A DNA stretch of 64,000 nucleotides, from NCBI GenBank assembly GCA_030734395.1, contig JAUZTG010000012.1:1116001-1180000 (forward strand). The letters run 5' to 3'. The notes under the pieces are model-generated. The model was not told where the DNA came from. It saw only the letters and a program-made list of their open reading frames with translations, and did not search any database. Numbering within the stretch: position 1 is the stretch's first letter; every line of letters starts with the position of its first letter. Origin of the DNA: Sarocladium kiliense. Its lineage: Eukaryota; Ascomycota; Sordariomycetes; Hypocreales; Sarocladiaceae. The position numbers were made by a program, and so were the translations under genes. This document shows positions 31,601-42,784 of this stretch, in pieces.

Positions 31601-33142
31601 CAGGGATGGATCTCCCATGAGACGACGCCAGCCACGCCACAGGCAGAGCTTGACCTGCTGCCAGTACGAAAGCATGAAAGCAGACTTGACACGCTGGTTC
31701 TTGGCCTGCGTAGCGCGCTTGTGATCACGGAAAGCCTGGGCGCTGGGACCATCGAAGGGATGAGTGGTCTTGTAAGCCTCGATCTCGGACTGGAGATCCT
31801 GGTACTCAGCACTAGCCTTCCAGCGAGCAGCGAACTCGTCAGGGGTACGAGGCACACGGTCTTCGAAACCAGCACGGACAACACGCTCCTGAGGAGAAGT
31901 CATGGAAGTGAGGAAATCAGGAACGGTCTGACGAGCAGGGCACTCGAAGCCCATGTTGACAAAGTACTGCTTCGCGGCATCAGCACGACCGAAGAAGATC
32001 TGACGACCCTCGTACAGCACGAGTGCCTTGTCGAAGAAGTCGTAGGCGCTCTGAGGAGCCTGGTAAATGGAGACAGCGCAGGTCTGGCCGAAGAGCTCGG
32101 ACTGCTGGCGCAGGGTACGACAGAACTCGATGGCGTTGGCGGAGTCGAGACCACGGGTTGAGTTGTCCCAGCACTGCAGGGGCGCGTTGGAGAGGGTGGC
32201 TTCGGCGATGGTGACACGCTTGCGCTCACCGCCAGAGACGCCACGGACGTACTCGTTGCCGACCTTGGTGTTGACGGTGTGGCTGATGCCGTACATGGCC
32301 ATGACGACGTCGCGGTAGTGGTCGCAGTATTGCTCGCGGGAGACACCTGGGGGTAGGGTTCGAGGAGTGCGAGCACGGGAGGCGAAGGTCAGGGTGTCTC
32401 CGACGGTGAGCTGGGGGAAGTGCACATCGACCTCGGCAGTGTAGATGGCCTCAGCCTTGTGGTGGGTGTGCATCTCCTTGGCCGTGATGCCGTGGTAGTT
32501 CATGTAAGTGGAATCGTCGATGTAGATACCATTGGTCTCACCAGCGATAGACTTGAGGAACGTCGAGCAGCCGGAACCAGGAGGGCCGAGGACGACGAGC
32601 ATCTCACCCGAGTGGACAACACCGTCGAAGTCACGGAGAATGTCGATACGGCGTTCGCCCTTGGAGCCGGTGACGAGGTTCTTGACCATGCTGGGGACCT
32701 CGAGCCAGACGTTGCCTACATCCTTCTGATAATCGGTAGCGTTGCCGTAACCATACACGTTCATGTGCTGGAAGGCGAAACCACTCTTCCTGAAGCCATC
32801 ACCATGCTCGGTGGTCAGTTGAGCCAGAGTCTTTGCCCAGACACGGGCGCTGAAGTTCTTGCCATTGGGGTTCAGGGGCGACTCCTCATCGTGAGCATTG
32901 AACAAGCTTGCCGGGTCGCTGTGGACGTCAATGCCCTGAGTCTGGGTGTAGACACGGGCGAGATCCTGGACCTGTGAGTGACGGCGGTTGCGCTCATCGG
33001 CGTAGTCGCTGGCGTCGGTGGTGGAGGATGAGTCGATGGTCTTGGTTGCTGAAGACTCGACGACGCTTTGGTCTGGTTGGATGTCGCCCTTGGTTGAGGA
33101 GGCGAGGGCTGCCTTTTCGGGGTCCTCGATAGGGGCCGACAT
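28667..33142 (-). CDS. PDR-type (ABCG full-size) multidrug ABC transporter
   Basis: A single intronless frame of 1491 residues with the reverse (NBD-TMD)2 layout of the pleiotropic drug resistance family in the plasma membrane. NBD1: Walker A GPPGSGCST at 186-194 with Cys in place of Lys, signature VSGGERKRV near 302 and degenerate Walker B LQCWDNSTRGLD, all normal for fungal PDR pumps. NBD2: canonical Walker A GVSGAGKTT, the family's degenerate signature LNVEQRKRLTIG and Walker B LLLFVDEPTSGLD. Two six-helix membrane regions follow, and a Cys-containing extracellular loop precedes the last helix. The C terminus is Lys-rich (MPKGKKGKKKQE). Codon use is strongly biased, suggesting high expression. 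Members export azoles, toxins and other hydrophobic compounds. It is divergent from a short Zn2Cys6 gene at 35307. Confidence 0.96.
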   Translation of the reverse strand: MSAPIEDPEKAALASSTKGDIQPDQSVVESSATKTIDSSSTTDASDYADERNRRHSQVQDLARVYTQTQGIDVHSDPASLFNAHDEESPLNPNGKNFSARVWAKTLAQLTTEHGDGFRKSGFAFQHMNVYGYGNATDYQKDVGNVWLEVPSMVKNLVTGSKGERRIDILRDFDGVVHSGEMLVVLGPPGSGCSTFLKSIAGETNGIYIDDSTYMNYHGITAKEMHTHHKAEAIYTAEVDVHFPQLTVGDTLTFASRARTPRTLPPGVSREQYCDHYRDVVMAMYGISHTVNTKVGNEYVRGVSGGERKRVTIAEATLSNAPLQCWDNSTRGLDSANAIEFCRTLRQQSELFGQTCAVSIYQAPQSAYDFFDKALVLYEGRQIFFGRADAAKQYFVNMGFECPARQTVPDFLTSMTSPQERVVRAGFEDRVPRTPDEFAARWKASAEYQDLQSEIEAYKTTHPFDGPSAQAFRDHKRATQAKNQRVKSAFMLSYWQQVKLCLWRGWRRLMGDPSLTVFALIANTSMLLIISSLFYNLSETTSSFFQRSAVLFVAVLMNAFSSALEILTQYAQRPIVEKQARYGFYHASAEAFSSVLVDMPYKITNSLLTNLAFYFMTNLNRAPGPFFFYLFVSFLMVMAMSGLFRSMASLSRTLSQAMVPASVLILAMVIFTGFVIPVQYMLGWCRWINYVNPVAYGFEALMINEYDGRRYECDTLVPPVAGAYADVSLDNRACNTIGSVPGQTYVEGSAYIDSLYGYTVGHKWRNVGLVIAFALFNHLVYFLATEYISAKKSKGEVLVFRRGHLPALAKSKNDPEAMTSGPVAVMEKTKSKITEDRGNFKGSTSIFHWNNVCYDVKIKKETRRILDHVDGWVKPGTLTALMGVSGAGKTTLLDALADRLSAGVITGEMLVDGKLRDESFQRKTGYVQQQDLHLETSTVREALKFSALLRQPESTPYAEKVAYVDEVIKLLDMEQYADAVIGVLGEGLNVEQRKRLTIGVELAAKPPLLLFVDEPTSGLDSQTSWAILDLLEKLSKAGQSILCTIHQPSAMLFQRFDRLLFLAKGGKTVYFGDIGENSHAMTSYFEREGAPKCPPGANPAEWMLEAIGAAPGSHTDVDWHQAWRNSPEFAEVQRELDQLKANGQTTEVDRSDADKREYDEFAAPLWSQLLVVTKRVFEQYWRTPSYIYSKFALCLGVSLFIGLVFLDAPLSIQGLQNQMFAIFNILTIFGQLVQQQMPHFVVQRSLYEVRERPSKTYSWKIFMLSQIIVEIPWNTLMSLVMFLCTYYPVGFNNNANAAGQGTERSGLMWLLFWQFLVFTCTFAHACIALVDTAEAGGNMANVLFNMCLLFCGVLAGPNTLPKFWIFMYRVSPFTYWVSAVLSTGLANVDVTCSSNEYVKIIPPSNQSCSEYLGDFISQAGGYLLNENAESECEYCPVSTTNTFLTQINSNYDNRWRDFGIGMAFIAFNIVAAVFFYWLARMPKGKKGKKKQE

Positions 33143-35306
33143 GGCGGCTGTGGTATCGTGAGTGTTGTTACCGCTTAGAGGAATGTTGACGGTTGGAAAT
33201 AAGGTTGAGAAGAAGGTTTGTGGTTCAAGGTGTCTTTTAATTTTAATGGCACCAGGGTTGTCGTTGTCGTGGGTATTTGTTGTTGTCGTCGCCTTCAGAA
33301 AAAAAAGGGGAATGTATAATTTCTCAAAGTAGATTGAAAATAATTAAAAGGAGACGTGGTCTACTGTTGCGAGCGTGTCCTCGAACAGACAATTCAATGC
33401 CTCGAGGTGGTGAGAAATAAGGTGAACAACTCGAAGCCCACCAGAGAGAAAGGATCTAAAGTTAGAATTGACAAGAGAGAGAGAGACAAAGGGGGAACGG
33501 GAGAGATTTCCAGGAACGCGTGCGCGTGCAAATATAATAAAGGGAAACGCATGGATGATGATGGGGCGCAACGGGGATTATCTCGTGTCGTCGGGGTGTC
33601 TCTCGAACCCGAGAAGCAACCCGAGCTGGGTGCGGCTCTGCCTGAACAAGCACACACGGAAACTAGTACGGATTCATCTGAAGGCACGACAAGAGAGAAG
33701 CAACAAGGCGGATGAATCATTTCACATCACTACGAATGCGAAATAAAACTGGAGAAACTGGACCCCTGGGGGGGACTAGGGGTGCAGAACCAACAAGCTA
33801 CGTAGGCTTGACGTTGGTTTAGTTTGACTATGACTTCAGTCCAACTCCGCCCCCCGTAGCGGATAGAAAGCAGGGAGATCTTCAGGATTGAGTTTACCTG
33901 GAAACCCAGCAGAAGGAACCAAAACTCTTGACTCTTGTCTCTGACTCCACGCGGCGTCGCGAGAGGGGAGCGGCGACATTTGGTGTTAGTGTTTCCGGGA
34001 CGCGCCTAGGTGGCTTGCGGACTTTGCGGGTGGGTCTGGTGGACATTCTCGGGGCCTTGCAAGACCCCGATGAGAGAGCGTGGCCCCGAAAGGAGAGAGA
34101 GGTCGCTCAGGAGAAGATAATTGAATGGATGGATGCAGAGGACGGGGACGAAAGAAGGTTCTGTGGAACAAGGCGGGTGGATCAGATAGAGGGAACAGAT
34201 TGTCGGAGTTATCATGGTTTCACGTTGTATCTGAGGCTGTACGAGTGGTGTTGTGTTGTGTTGTGTTGCCGTCTGTATACCTACATTCCTGTTGATGTTG
34301 ATTCCCACAGAGAGAGACTCCCCGTCCAGCAACGGGCCGAGGTGAGCGAAAGCAGTGACTGTCTCAAACAGGCAATAGTCTCCTAGACTGTACTGCACTG
34401 CACTTCACTGCACTGTACTGCATTGTAACTCTGTGATCCCTCATCCGATGATACAGCACAGCGTGCAATGTCTCTAGGAATTAGAAACTCAGGCAAGTTG
34501 ACATGGCCCAGCTCAGCTGTATTCAGTTAGTAATGGCAAGCCACAATCGCGCATCTGCATCATCACCAGAGGAATACCCAGCAAATCACCACTGACGGAG
34601 CACACGCCACCATACCCAGGACCTAGGATCATCACCAAGGAGCCATCCAGCCTCATACACCCACCACCCACCACCAGAGTCCAAAGCTGAGACCAACCTG
34701 TGGCGGTCTCAAGCCGTTGTCGCTTGTTCCCGGCCTTCCATCCCCGGGATCATAACGTTAACATGTCCCATACCTAAGGCAATCCTTGCTGCTGTTATGC
34801 TACGGCCACCCTCTCGGCCGGGTCTTGTCACGCCAGGAGGACCAGGCCAGGTCATGCGTTCCTCGAGAGGAGGCCATTCTCCTTCTGCCGAAACTATGCT
34901 CGCTGTTCGCTACTCGATCGGTTCGCCTCGCCTCGTCGCCTGGTCTAGCGTTGCCCAGTCTCTCTCGTCCTTGTCCTTTGTCTTCGCATCGTGTAATTGG
35001 TCCATCTCCGTCAAGCGGACTGATCTGCTTCCCGACACCACGGCTGGCATGTCAAATCATTCTCCTACTACTATTAGTTGCACTCTTCTGCCCCGTCACT
35101 TATATCGTGTTTCCCTTCGTCTCAACGGAACAATCTGGACGCTATCGGACTTAACTTTCGGTCTCTCGGTCCTCTGGATTTACACCAACCACTACTCTAC
35201 CAGACTCTAATTATCACATCTGCAACATCCCGCCACTTTATTGACTGGCTTCCCATCTTTTCTTCAACGTACGTCTCTTCCAGCGCAACCTACTATCTCG
35301 GTGTAA
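33143..35306. promoter_or_regulatory. Long divergent intergenic region between the ABC transporter and a Zn2Cys6 gene
   Basis: 2.16 kb with no supported gene. It should contain both promoters and probably a long 5' UTR for the ABC gene. GA-rich runs occur near 33470-33490, and a CACTG-type short tandem repeat lies at 34387-34427. No exact PDRE palindrome (TCCGCGGA) was found by eye. Confidence 0.5.
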
Positions 35307-35957
35307 ATGGCGTCTTCTGTTCCTGGGGCACCTCGCAGAGCAGCCAAGGACCTGGCCTGCGCTGATTGCCAGCGTCGCAAAAAGCGCTGCGACAAGCAAA
35401 GTCCGTGTTCCAACTGCGTCAAGGTTTGTCTTGTCCCGTCCTCCTGCTGCTGCTTCTCTCGCGTTGCTTCAGCGCCAGCTGTGCCGCATGGCTTCCCCGG
35501 ACTTTTTGGGCCCACGACACTTTCTACGAACAGGCCTTTTCTTTCTGGCATTTCCCGATCGCGCGCTGACACTTATTAGCACAATGTTCCATGCGTTCCA
35601 AGTAGTCCAGCGCCGCCTCGCAAGCGGCGTCAGCCTATGAAGGAACTCCTTGAGCGCCTTGCCGCGTGCGAGGAGCGCCTTAAGCACTGCAACTGCCATC
35701 AGTCACAGCTCTCACCACCAGAGTTACAAAGACCACATTCACATGAGCATCACCATGGAGCACCGCCTTCGCCTCCAGCGAGCGCAGCGTCAAGAGATGC
35801 CGCCATCGCCAACATGCTAGATCACACCGGCGAAGAAGAGAGCAGCATGCTGATGATGAAGGAGAAGTTGCAGGCTACGCCAACTATGACTATGAGATAT
35901 GTCGAATATACGCCTGCGCCTGGGACGACGGGCGGCATGCGAGCGGCAGGGACTTGA
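35307..35957 (+). CDS. Short Zn2Cys6 zinc-cluster protein lacking a regulatory domain
   Basis: Two exons, 35307-35423 and 35580-35957, joined across a 156-nt intron, giving 164 residues. Exon 1 ends in CADCQRRKKRCDKQSPCSNC plus VK and exon 2 continues HNVPC, restoring C-x2-C-x6-C-x5-C-x2-C-x6-C. A Pro/Arg linker (PSSPAPPRKRRQP) and a heptad-like helix (MKELLERLAACEERLKHC), the usual dimerisation element, follow. The rest is His-rich (HSHEHHHG) and low complexity. The 400-residue fungal-specific regulatory domain is missing, so it may bind DNA without activating, or be a truncated gene. It is divergent from the PDR transporter. Confidence 0.75.
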
Positions 35958-38063
35958 AAGGGGAAACAGGGCTGAACGAAGAGGAAGACACGACAATTAT
36001 TAATGAGAAAACCGAGATGAGAGGCTTCCTCTCACGTACTCAGGTAACTCACAAAACCTGTACATGAGCAAAAAAGACATACCCATATGATACCAAGCAC
36101 CAGCAAAATACCATCACCAACATCCAACCCTCAACCTGAACCCTGAGCAGCAGCCAGCCCAGCCAGCCACGAGGAACCGCGATCTCATCCCAAGAGGTGA
36201 GTGGGAATCGGCCTCTATTTCGTTATATTTTGCGGCGCCGGGCCCTCCCTCGTCTGCCACACCTTGCACCTCTTGGGCCTAGCTCCTCTGCATCGCGGTG
36301 GATCGCCATCATTTGCCGGGGCGACCTTGGCGCGATATGATTCGGTCGGGATGGGCGAGTAGGCCGACGCTGCGGGGTATCGGGGTGAAGCAAGGGGCCG
36401 GCGGGATGGGCCATGGATCATTTGTGCGTGTACCCGTATGTACGAGTGTTTGTGTGTGTCTATGTAATGCAACATGGTTGGGTTGGGTTAGGTTATGACT
36501 GTGTTTGGACGTCAAGGGTGCAAACTCCTGAGTCGCGTGGGTGACGCCGCCACGGGTGGGTGTGTATTGTATTACTCAAGCTGAGAACATTTCGGACTTA
36601 AGAGAGAGAGAGAGAGGGAGGTTTATGTCATCCGCATGCGTCGCGATGCGGGACGGACTCCGATGGGGTTTGTCTCATCGTGCCTTGCTGTGACAACAGT
36701 AGCTAGAAACTGTCTAAGGCCTAGCTTTGTCCATGTCATCCAAGACACCGACCAAATTGCCTTAGACGCTAGATTTAGACAGGCCATGGCACTGGTCCAT
36801 GTAAACATTCTCAGCCAATATATTTGACTTCAGCGTATGGGCTGCTTTTTCGCCAAACACAGGCACCATCTCGTCCTGGCATGCTTCAGCTCTTGCACGA
36901 CATTACCAGTCAAGTCCGCACCTGATCTCCACGTCACATACGCTTACAGTGTACGGGAATGGGCTGAGTAAACCACCCCGAGACTTTCAAATCTCAGCGC
37001 GCGCTGACGGACGGGAGACTACACTCGGCCGCCTCGAGGGCCCCGGGACCGTGATGAGTTAACACACCAAACCACTGCCACTGACAAAGCAAAACATCGT
37101 CCATGCGGTGGATAACTCCGAGATCTGATCAAGGTGCATAAGCTTATTTGAATGCGATTGCTAATAAATCGGAGACTTTCTTGCTGAGAAAGCTAGAGTT
37201 CTCCGCGTGATGCTCTTGTGGATCGTGTTTACTTCCCATTCCGTTATCACGACGTGATGCTTAACTACGATCGACACAGACGTTTTTCTAGCCTTTTCAT
37301 TCTCAATAAGCTATGCTGAAATCTGCATGTATTTGCTTTTGAGTGGTTTCAGGTCAGGGTGCTCAGAGGTGCTGTGATCACCAAGATGCACACCGGGCTT
37401 CGCCTGAATGTTCGCTATAAACGCTATGGCAGCGTCCGAGAGTGAACCATTTTTGCTCAATACTTCTTAATGCTTCTGTTATACTTCATTCAGCCTGGGT
37501 GTATGTGTATGCTTGGTGAGCCATTTCATGAGCGTCTCCTTCAGGCTAAGATCCGTATCGGCACGCACGGAGCAAGTTATTGTTCTGCACCCCTTTCAGA
37601 AGGCGGAATTGGCTTCCACGAAACATATTGAATTCCGTGCCTGTCTTTTGATTCACATCCACGTACCCTGTATACCGTACCTTGGGAGTTAAATCGGTCT
37701 GCAAGGTCACAGCTGCCCTGAGTGGAAGGCATCAGGCCGCTCGTGTCGAAGATGTTAGTGTGTACATGATGTTAGTTGGGTACTGATTATATCCAACGCC
37801 AGAAAGACCTGAGGCGATTGTAGTGCAAAATGACTGGTCTACTAAAAGTGGCGTTTGTTGCAGATGCAAGTCATACCTCACTGCTATGAAATTGTGTAGC
37901 TATCCTTCGATTCACCTCACGCTCAGGATCTACTTGGAGCTGTGACGTCCACAACTTTCACGGCTAAACCGATAGCAGGTCCATCAAATATGATATTGGC
38001 AAAAATTAAACCTATGGTGTCTACCTTGGAGAGTAGCATGTCCTCCAGACCTATCAACCCCAA
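35958..38063. other. Intergenic region of 2.1 kb
   Basis: No gene supported. A GA repeat lies at 36602-36617. Short frames around 36215-36515 and 36623-36827 overlap on both strands without domain content. The stretch from about 37940 is 3' flank of the P450 gene. Confidence 0.45.
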
Positions 38064-39724
38064 CTACTGCTTCCTCGGCTTCAATGACACCGTCGCACCC
38101 TCACTATGCGAGATGATCAACGACGAATTTTCCTGCCACTCCCTCAACTCGCCCTTCAACTCAATCTCCGGAAACTCCTGACACAGCCTAACCGTAACGT
38201 ACCCAACCTGCGACAACGCAAACTGCTGCCCCAGACAGATCCGCGGCCCAGCATTAAACGGCGTGTAATGCCACCCGAACCTCATCGCCCCTTCACCAAG
38301 CCATCTCTCCGGCCTGAACTCCTCGGCATCCTCACCCCAGATATCCTTCTGTCGGTGGTAGGCGTAAAGCATCCATGAGAGCGGCTTGCCCTTGGGCATG
38401 AAGAGGGGTGCGGAGCCGTCAGGGCCGCCGCCGCGGGGGAGCACGCTGTCTTTGAGAGGGATGCGCGAGTTGAGAGATACAGGGGCCCAGAGGCGGAGAA
38501 CTTCGTTGAGGACGGCTTGGAGATATTTTAGTTCCTTGAGTTGCTCGAAGCTGGGGTGTTGACCGTTGAGAGTTGCCACCTCGGCTTGAAGCTTCTTCCA
38601 GACCTCGGGGTAGAGGGCCAAAATAAACCAAAGCGTGGTTAGAGTGGATGCTATAGTGCTGTCGTTAGTATCAAGAGACTCGCTATAAATGGAGGGGGGA
38701 AATCTCAGGTCAGCTTACCTGTGGTGTCTCGTCCAGCGAGAAGAATAGCAAGCGATTCGCTCCGAAGCTGGACCCGATCGGACGTCTCTTGAACCAGCTC
38801 GTGCAGCACGACATATCTTCCCTTCTCAGACGTATCCTGCTTCAAGTTCCCATGTCGCCTCTTCTCCTCCAACGCAGCATCAACATAGCCATCGACAAAG
38901 TCATGCACAAGCTTCCTCGCCTTCCTGAACTTCTTCGGGTACGGAAGGATACTGCCCAACTTGCCGAGACGCAGCAGGAACAGACCATAGTCCTGACAAT
39001 ATCCGAAAGCCCCGCTGAACTCCTCGTTCGGGCCGCGACCCTGTGTCTCAGAGGAGGACCCGAAGAGGAACTCGGTAGCGATGTCCATGGTCATGCAGAA
39101 GAAGCGCGGTCCAAGGTTGATGGTTGAGCCATCGCGAGGAATAACAGCCAGAAGCTCTTGGAAGTGGCGCTCAAACAGAGCCATGTTGCTGATCTGGAAC
39201 CTCGTAAAGTTTGGTTTCAACAGGTTACGCGAGTGCGCCCAGGCTGCACCATCCGTAGTGAAGATTCCCTTTCCCAGGAACTGACCCAGCCCATGCTCTC
39301 TGCCCGGCACAAACGCCCAATTGTCGAAATCCGTAGCCATGACATACTTGATATTCTCAACATCCTGCGTCAGCATCCACTCATTATTCACCAAGTGCGT
39401 CCTACAAGTCTTTGACGGCGCCACCGCAGCCCAGAGATCCATCCTCGAAGGGTAGAGCTTGTGCTGTTTCTGCAAGTCGCTGATGAGTTTCATGTTGCCG
39501 AGGTTCAGGCCAAAGATGCGGTCATACGGCCAGTAGCGGTTGGCGATGGCCTTGCGGCTGGGGTGGCTGTCGAGGTCGACGGGGGGTTGGCAGCCGTTTT
39601 CGCGGATCATGGCGCGGCGACGGGCGGCGAGTTGGAGGCGGGCGCCAATGCGGTAGGCAATGTAGAGGGCAAGAGAGGCGATGGCGATGGTCCTTACGGA
39701 CGGGGTGGTGGTGAGGGTAGTCAT
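38064..39724 (-). CDS. Cytochrome P450 of the CYP52-like type
   Basis: Two exons, 39724-38719 and 38650-38064, joined by a 68-nt intron, giving 530 residues. CYP52 enzymes are ER monooxygenases that hydroxylate alkanes and fatty acids at the terminal carbon. Seen: N-terminal anchor with LYIAYRIGARLQLAARRR; GKGIFTTDGAAWAHSRNLLKP, the conserved B'/C region; I-helix AGRDTTASTL formed across the splice; K-helix EVLRLW; FRPERW; and heme loop FNAGPRICLGQQFAL with the ligand Cys near 474. The residue pattern fits CYP52 and its filamentous relatives such as CYP539, CYP584 and CYP655, so subfamily assignment is open. Function is probably fatty acid or alkane oxidation. Confidence 0.9.
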
Positions 39725-41746
39725 GGCTGGTGAGGTTGTAGGTGATGAAGGCTATGCGTTTACGGCGATGATGAGGACGGTATATGAGCAGCTAGTTGAA
39801 GCAGGCGATGAGACTCGTGCAGGCGTGTCACTGGTCTACTGGCCCAACTTGGGCGACAAAGCTGGGCGTGTTTCGATTGATGAATGCAGGTCATCCAAAT
39901 CTGATCGTCAGATAGAGCAGGGTCTAAGCCAGGTTCCAAGCCAGGTTCCAAGCCAGGGTCAAGGATGAGAGGTAGTAGAAGAGGGAGAAGAAGCTGGCGA
40001 AGGGGGGAGGGCGAGAAGGTTATCTCTCTCCAACAAACACAACTCGCCGAGAAAAAGAGGCTTCGTCTCAGCGTCAGCTTCGCGCCTTCTTTCGGTCAGC
40101 AATCCGGTGTGTGGCACCCAACAAGCAGCCAAGGATCGACTGGATGGCTTGTGTCCAGGTGCAGGGGGCGCAATTCGATGGGTTAGCAGGGATGTCGTGC
40201 TTCTGTTCAGGGTTCAGGCTCGGAGACTGGCTGTTGGTCGAAGACTAGAGGCGAGACTGGACTATGTAATGCGTCCTTGTGTGGGGAAGTGAAGAAGGGA
40301 GAGGAGAAGGACTAGACAAGGTTCGAGGTGGGTGGTGCAGGATTTATCTTCATCATCCGGAGACTTCCTCTGCTTGATAGCAGCATGTGTCGATGGCCAT
40401 CTCCTACAGAGGGACGGGTATTGCCCAACACGGCTCCCGTGCCGCATCCAAGCAACAAGGGCTGTCTGCTTGGCACGAGTTAGTGAATGATGGTTAATCG
40501 CCAGAGCCGGATTGGCACATGCAAGTCATGGAGTTTGGGTGACGAGAGATGCCCTATAGAACCCTGCTTGTAGCCAGTTCGCTCGTCCTGATGGGAGCTT
40601 GTATTTATACGAAGCATGCGTACATGCTGCCTCGGTTCGCCTGAATACGCGATGAGCGACGGTCTCTGAACAGGACGGGGCACAACGCTGACGGTGGAGC
40701 TAGCTGCAGACTTTAAATCGGTCACGTTGCAAGGTTCATTTCCGGGGTCACATTAGTGCTACAGTTGCTTGATTGCTCTACGTCGCTTCACATCAAAGAT
40801 GCCGCCTATGGCCAATATACACACCGAATGGGGTACATCAGTGTCAGCGTCAGCATCAGCATCAGATGCAACTCCATCTGGACGCAACACGCGTAGCTGT
40901 AGGCCGGCATTAGTTGACGACAGATCGTGGAATGGCTACAGCCTGACAACCGTCAACTCTCCTCATCTGCCATCGAGTATCGTCATCCGTGAGCACCGAC
41001 TCCAGCACTGTTAGACACGCCCTCGTGGTAAAGAAGTCATCTCACAATCATTAAGCTTCCCGCCTCAATTTAAACTCCTGCATATCCTACCGTGTCATCC
41101 GCCGATAAGCACTACCCTCAACTCATCTGACATGCATCCGCGGTCACACCAACGTATTGCGATACCACTATCAGATCTTTGATAGGTCGGTAGAAGACAG
41201 GTGATCCCCAACAGAATTGCCCGTCAGCCATATCCTATCCGAACGGAACATCAAATCTGACATTGAGCGACCCGATTGGCTATGGGATATGCATCCTCTG
41301 TCGACGGTACGCCGTGCTTTCTGATCAAGAGGCGTGAGATGGACAGAACATAGCAGCACATGGGTTCCAGCCTCAGTGTGCATCGAACGCGAACTATTTC
41401 TTGCTCATCATTCGTCAGCAAACAAAAGAGAACAGGCTGCCGTTCCAATGACCTAGTACTGCCTCATAGACGACCCCCCAACTAAGTTAATCGCTCCTTT
41501 CTCGCTCCAAGGCACATCATGCTATGCTATGCTATGCTATCCAATCCGCTTCGCATTCACCTGAACGTAATTCGTATAGCCATTTCAGACACACATGTAA
41601 CCCCATATCATGTCTGATCAAATCCAACGTCTCTCTTGCGTACCCCCGACAGTCCCCATACTCAACCTTCCTCGACTTGTAGTCTACTCGTCTCAAACGC
41701 TGCATCTCATCAGTAACTACATCTCACACCCCATTCCTCACATCCC
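39725..41746. other. Intergenic region of 2.0 kb
   Basis: No gene supported. It contains the P450 promoter, a 12-bp tandem repeat (AAGCCAGGTTCC) at 39926-39959 and four GCTAT units at 41521-41540. A TCGTATA heptamer is at 41572-41578 with no obvious target gene. Confidence 0.45.
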
Positions 41747-42784
41747 TCACTCACCTTTGTGTAAAGCCGCCGCTCCAAACATCACACTCGCAACACACTT
41801 CGCCTCGCCATCCAACTCGTCACCTTCCAACCTCCTCTCCCAAAGACTCACAACTCTCTCTGTCGCCGTCATCATCCCTTCCTCCTCTTCTCCCGTCATC
41901 CAAGCCCTAACACCCAAACAAGCTCCCAGCTCCTGTACAGCCCTACTCTCAATATCCTCCGCCTCCTCACCCAACACCTCCTTCACGCTGTTAAACACTT
42001 CTCCAATCCTCTCCAATCCCTTCCTCCCCATCTCCTCACTCCATCCCTCCCCTTTCCAAAGACTGCTCACCCAAAGTCTCATCCCCAACCACTTCACCAC
42101 CTCTTCTCCCTTCCCACTCTCCATCACCCTTTCATAATCCTCAACCTCCCTCCCAAGAACCATACCTCCGCCACTGCCCCTCACAACTCGAAACACCGCC
42201 CATCCAATTACAGCATCAGCGTCCCCCCTCTCCACATCCACCACATCTTCCATATCACCACTTATCCTTCCCACCAGCCTCATCCCACCAGAGAGCTTAT
42301 GCACTGTAAATCTCGGATGGATCGCCTCTCCAAGCTCGGCTGCGAAAACATCCCATCTCCCATCCTTACTGGCCCTCCCCAGCCTATCCAACGCAAACAT
42401 CCACATCGTCAAGTCCCGATGGACCTGTCCATCCTCCTTCTCATCCAGCCTCCCGCTTCTCAACCCTCCCAACAACGGCTTGTTATCAGTCGCACCAGGT
42501 AGACGATGCAGCCCATCCCTCGTTCGACCAAGGACATCATGGACAGTTTGCGCCAGTCGTGCGGCGAGAATAAGGTATTGTTTTTTGCTGGTTTCGAGAA
42601 AAAGAGAGGTGAAGTTTAAAACTCCGAAAGCATCAGTCCAAAGTCTTCGCCCGCGGTGTCCTCCTGTGCCGGGGTCTGAAGGCGGGATCCATGTTTTGCA
42701 TTCGTCGTCAGAGAGGGATTCAAAGTTGCCATACACGAAGCTCATCGCACGTATGCAGCGTCCTACCGGTGTGGGTGTCGCCAT
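41747..42784 (-). CDS. Conserved fungal protein of unknown function
   Basis: An intronless frame of 345 residues from ATG 42784. It looks like a real globular protein: GRRLWTDAFGVLNFTSLF, LGRTRDGLHRLPGATDNKP, LLGGLRSGRLDEKEDGQ and HRDLTMWMFALDRLG are the kind of conserved stretches seen in a family of fungal hypothetical proteins with an alpha/alpha-barrel feel. No signal peptide or membrane helix is seen. I cannot name the family or its reaction. Its 3' end meets the gene-free region with no overlap. Confidence 0.7.
   Translation of the reverse strand: MATPTPVGRCIRAMSFVYGNFESLSDDECKTWIPPSDPGTGGHRGRRLWTDAFGVLNFTSLFLETSKKQYLILAARLAQTVHDVLGRTRDGLHRLPGATDNKPLLGGLRSGRLDEKEDGQVHRDLTMWMFALDRLGRASKDGRWDVFAAELGEAIHPRFTVHKLSGGMRLVGRISGDMEDVVDVERGDADAVIGWAVFRVVRGSGGGMVLGREVEDYERVMESGKGEEVVKWLGMRLWVSSLWKGEGWSEEMGRKGLERIGEVFNSVKEVLGEEAEDIESRAVQELGACLGVRAWMTGEEEEGMMTATERVVSLWERRLEGDELDGEAKCVASVMFGAAALHKGE

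Noticed and set aside
29083..32977. Several long frames antisense or out of phase to the ABC transporter, including plus-strand frames at 30347-31183, 31388-32161 and 32420-32977
   Set aside because: They lie wholly inside the 1491-residue transporter and arise from its strongly biased codon use (few stops on the other strand). No domains.
41572..41578. Second intergenic TCGTATA
   Set aside because: No start codon of a sterol-type gene nearby, and the heptamer is expected by chance several times in a window of this size.
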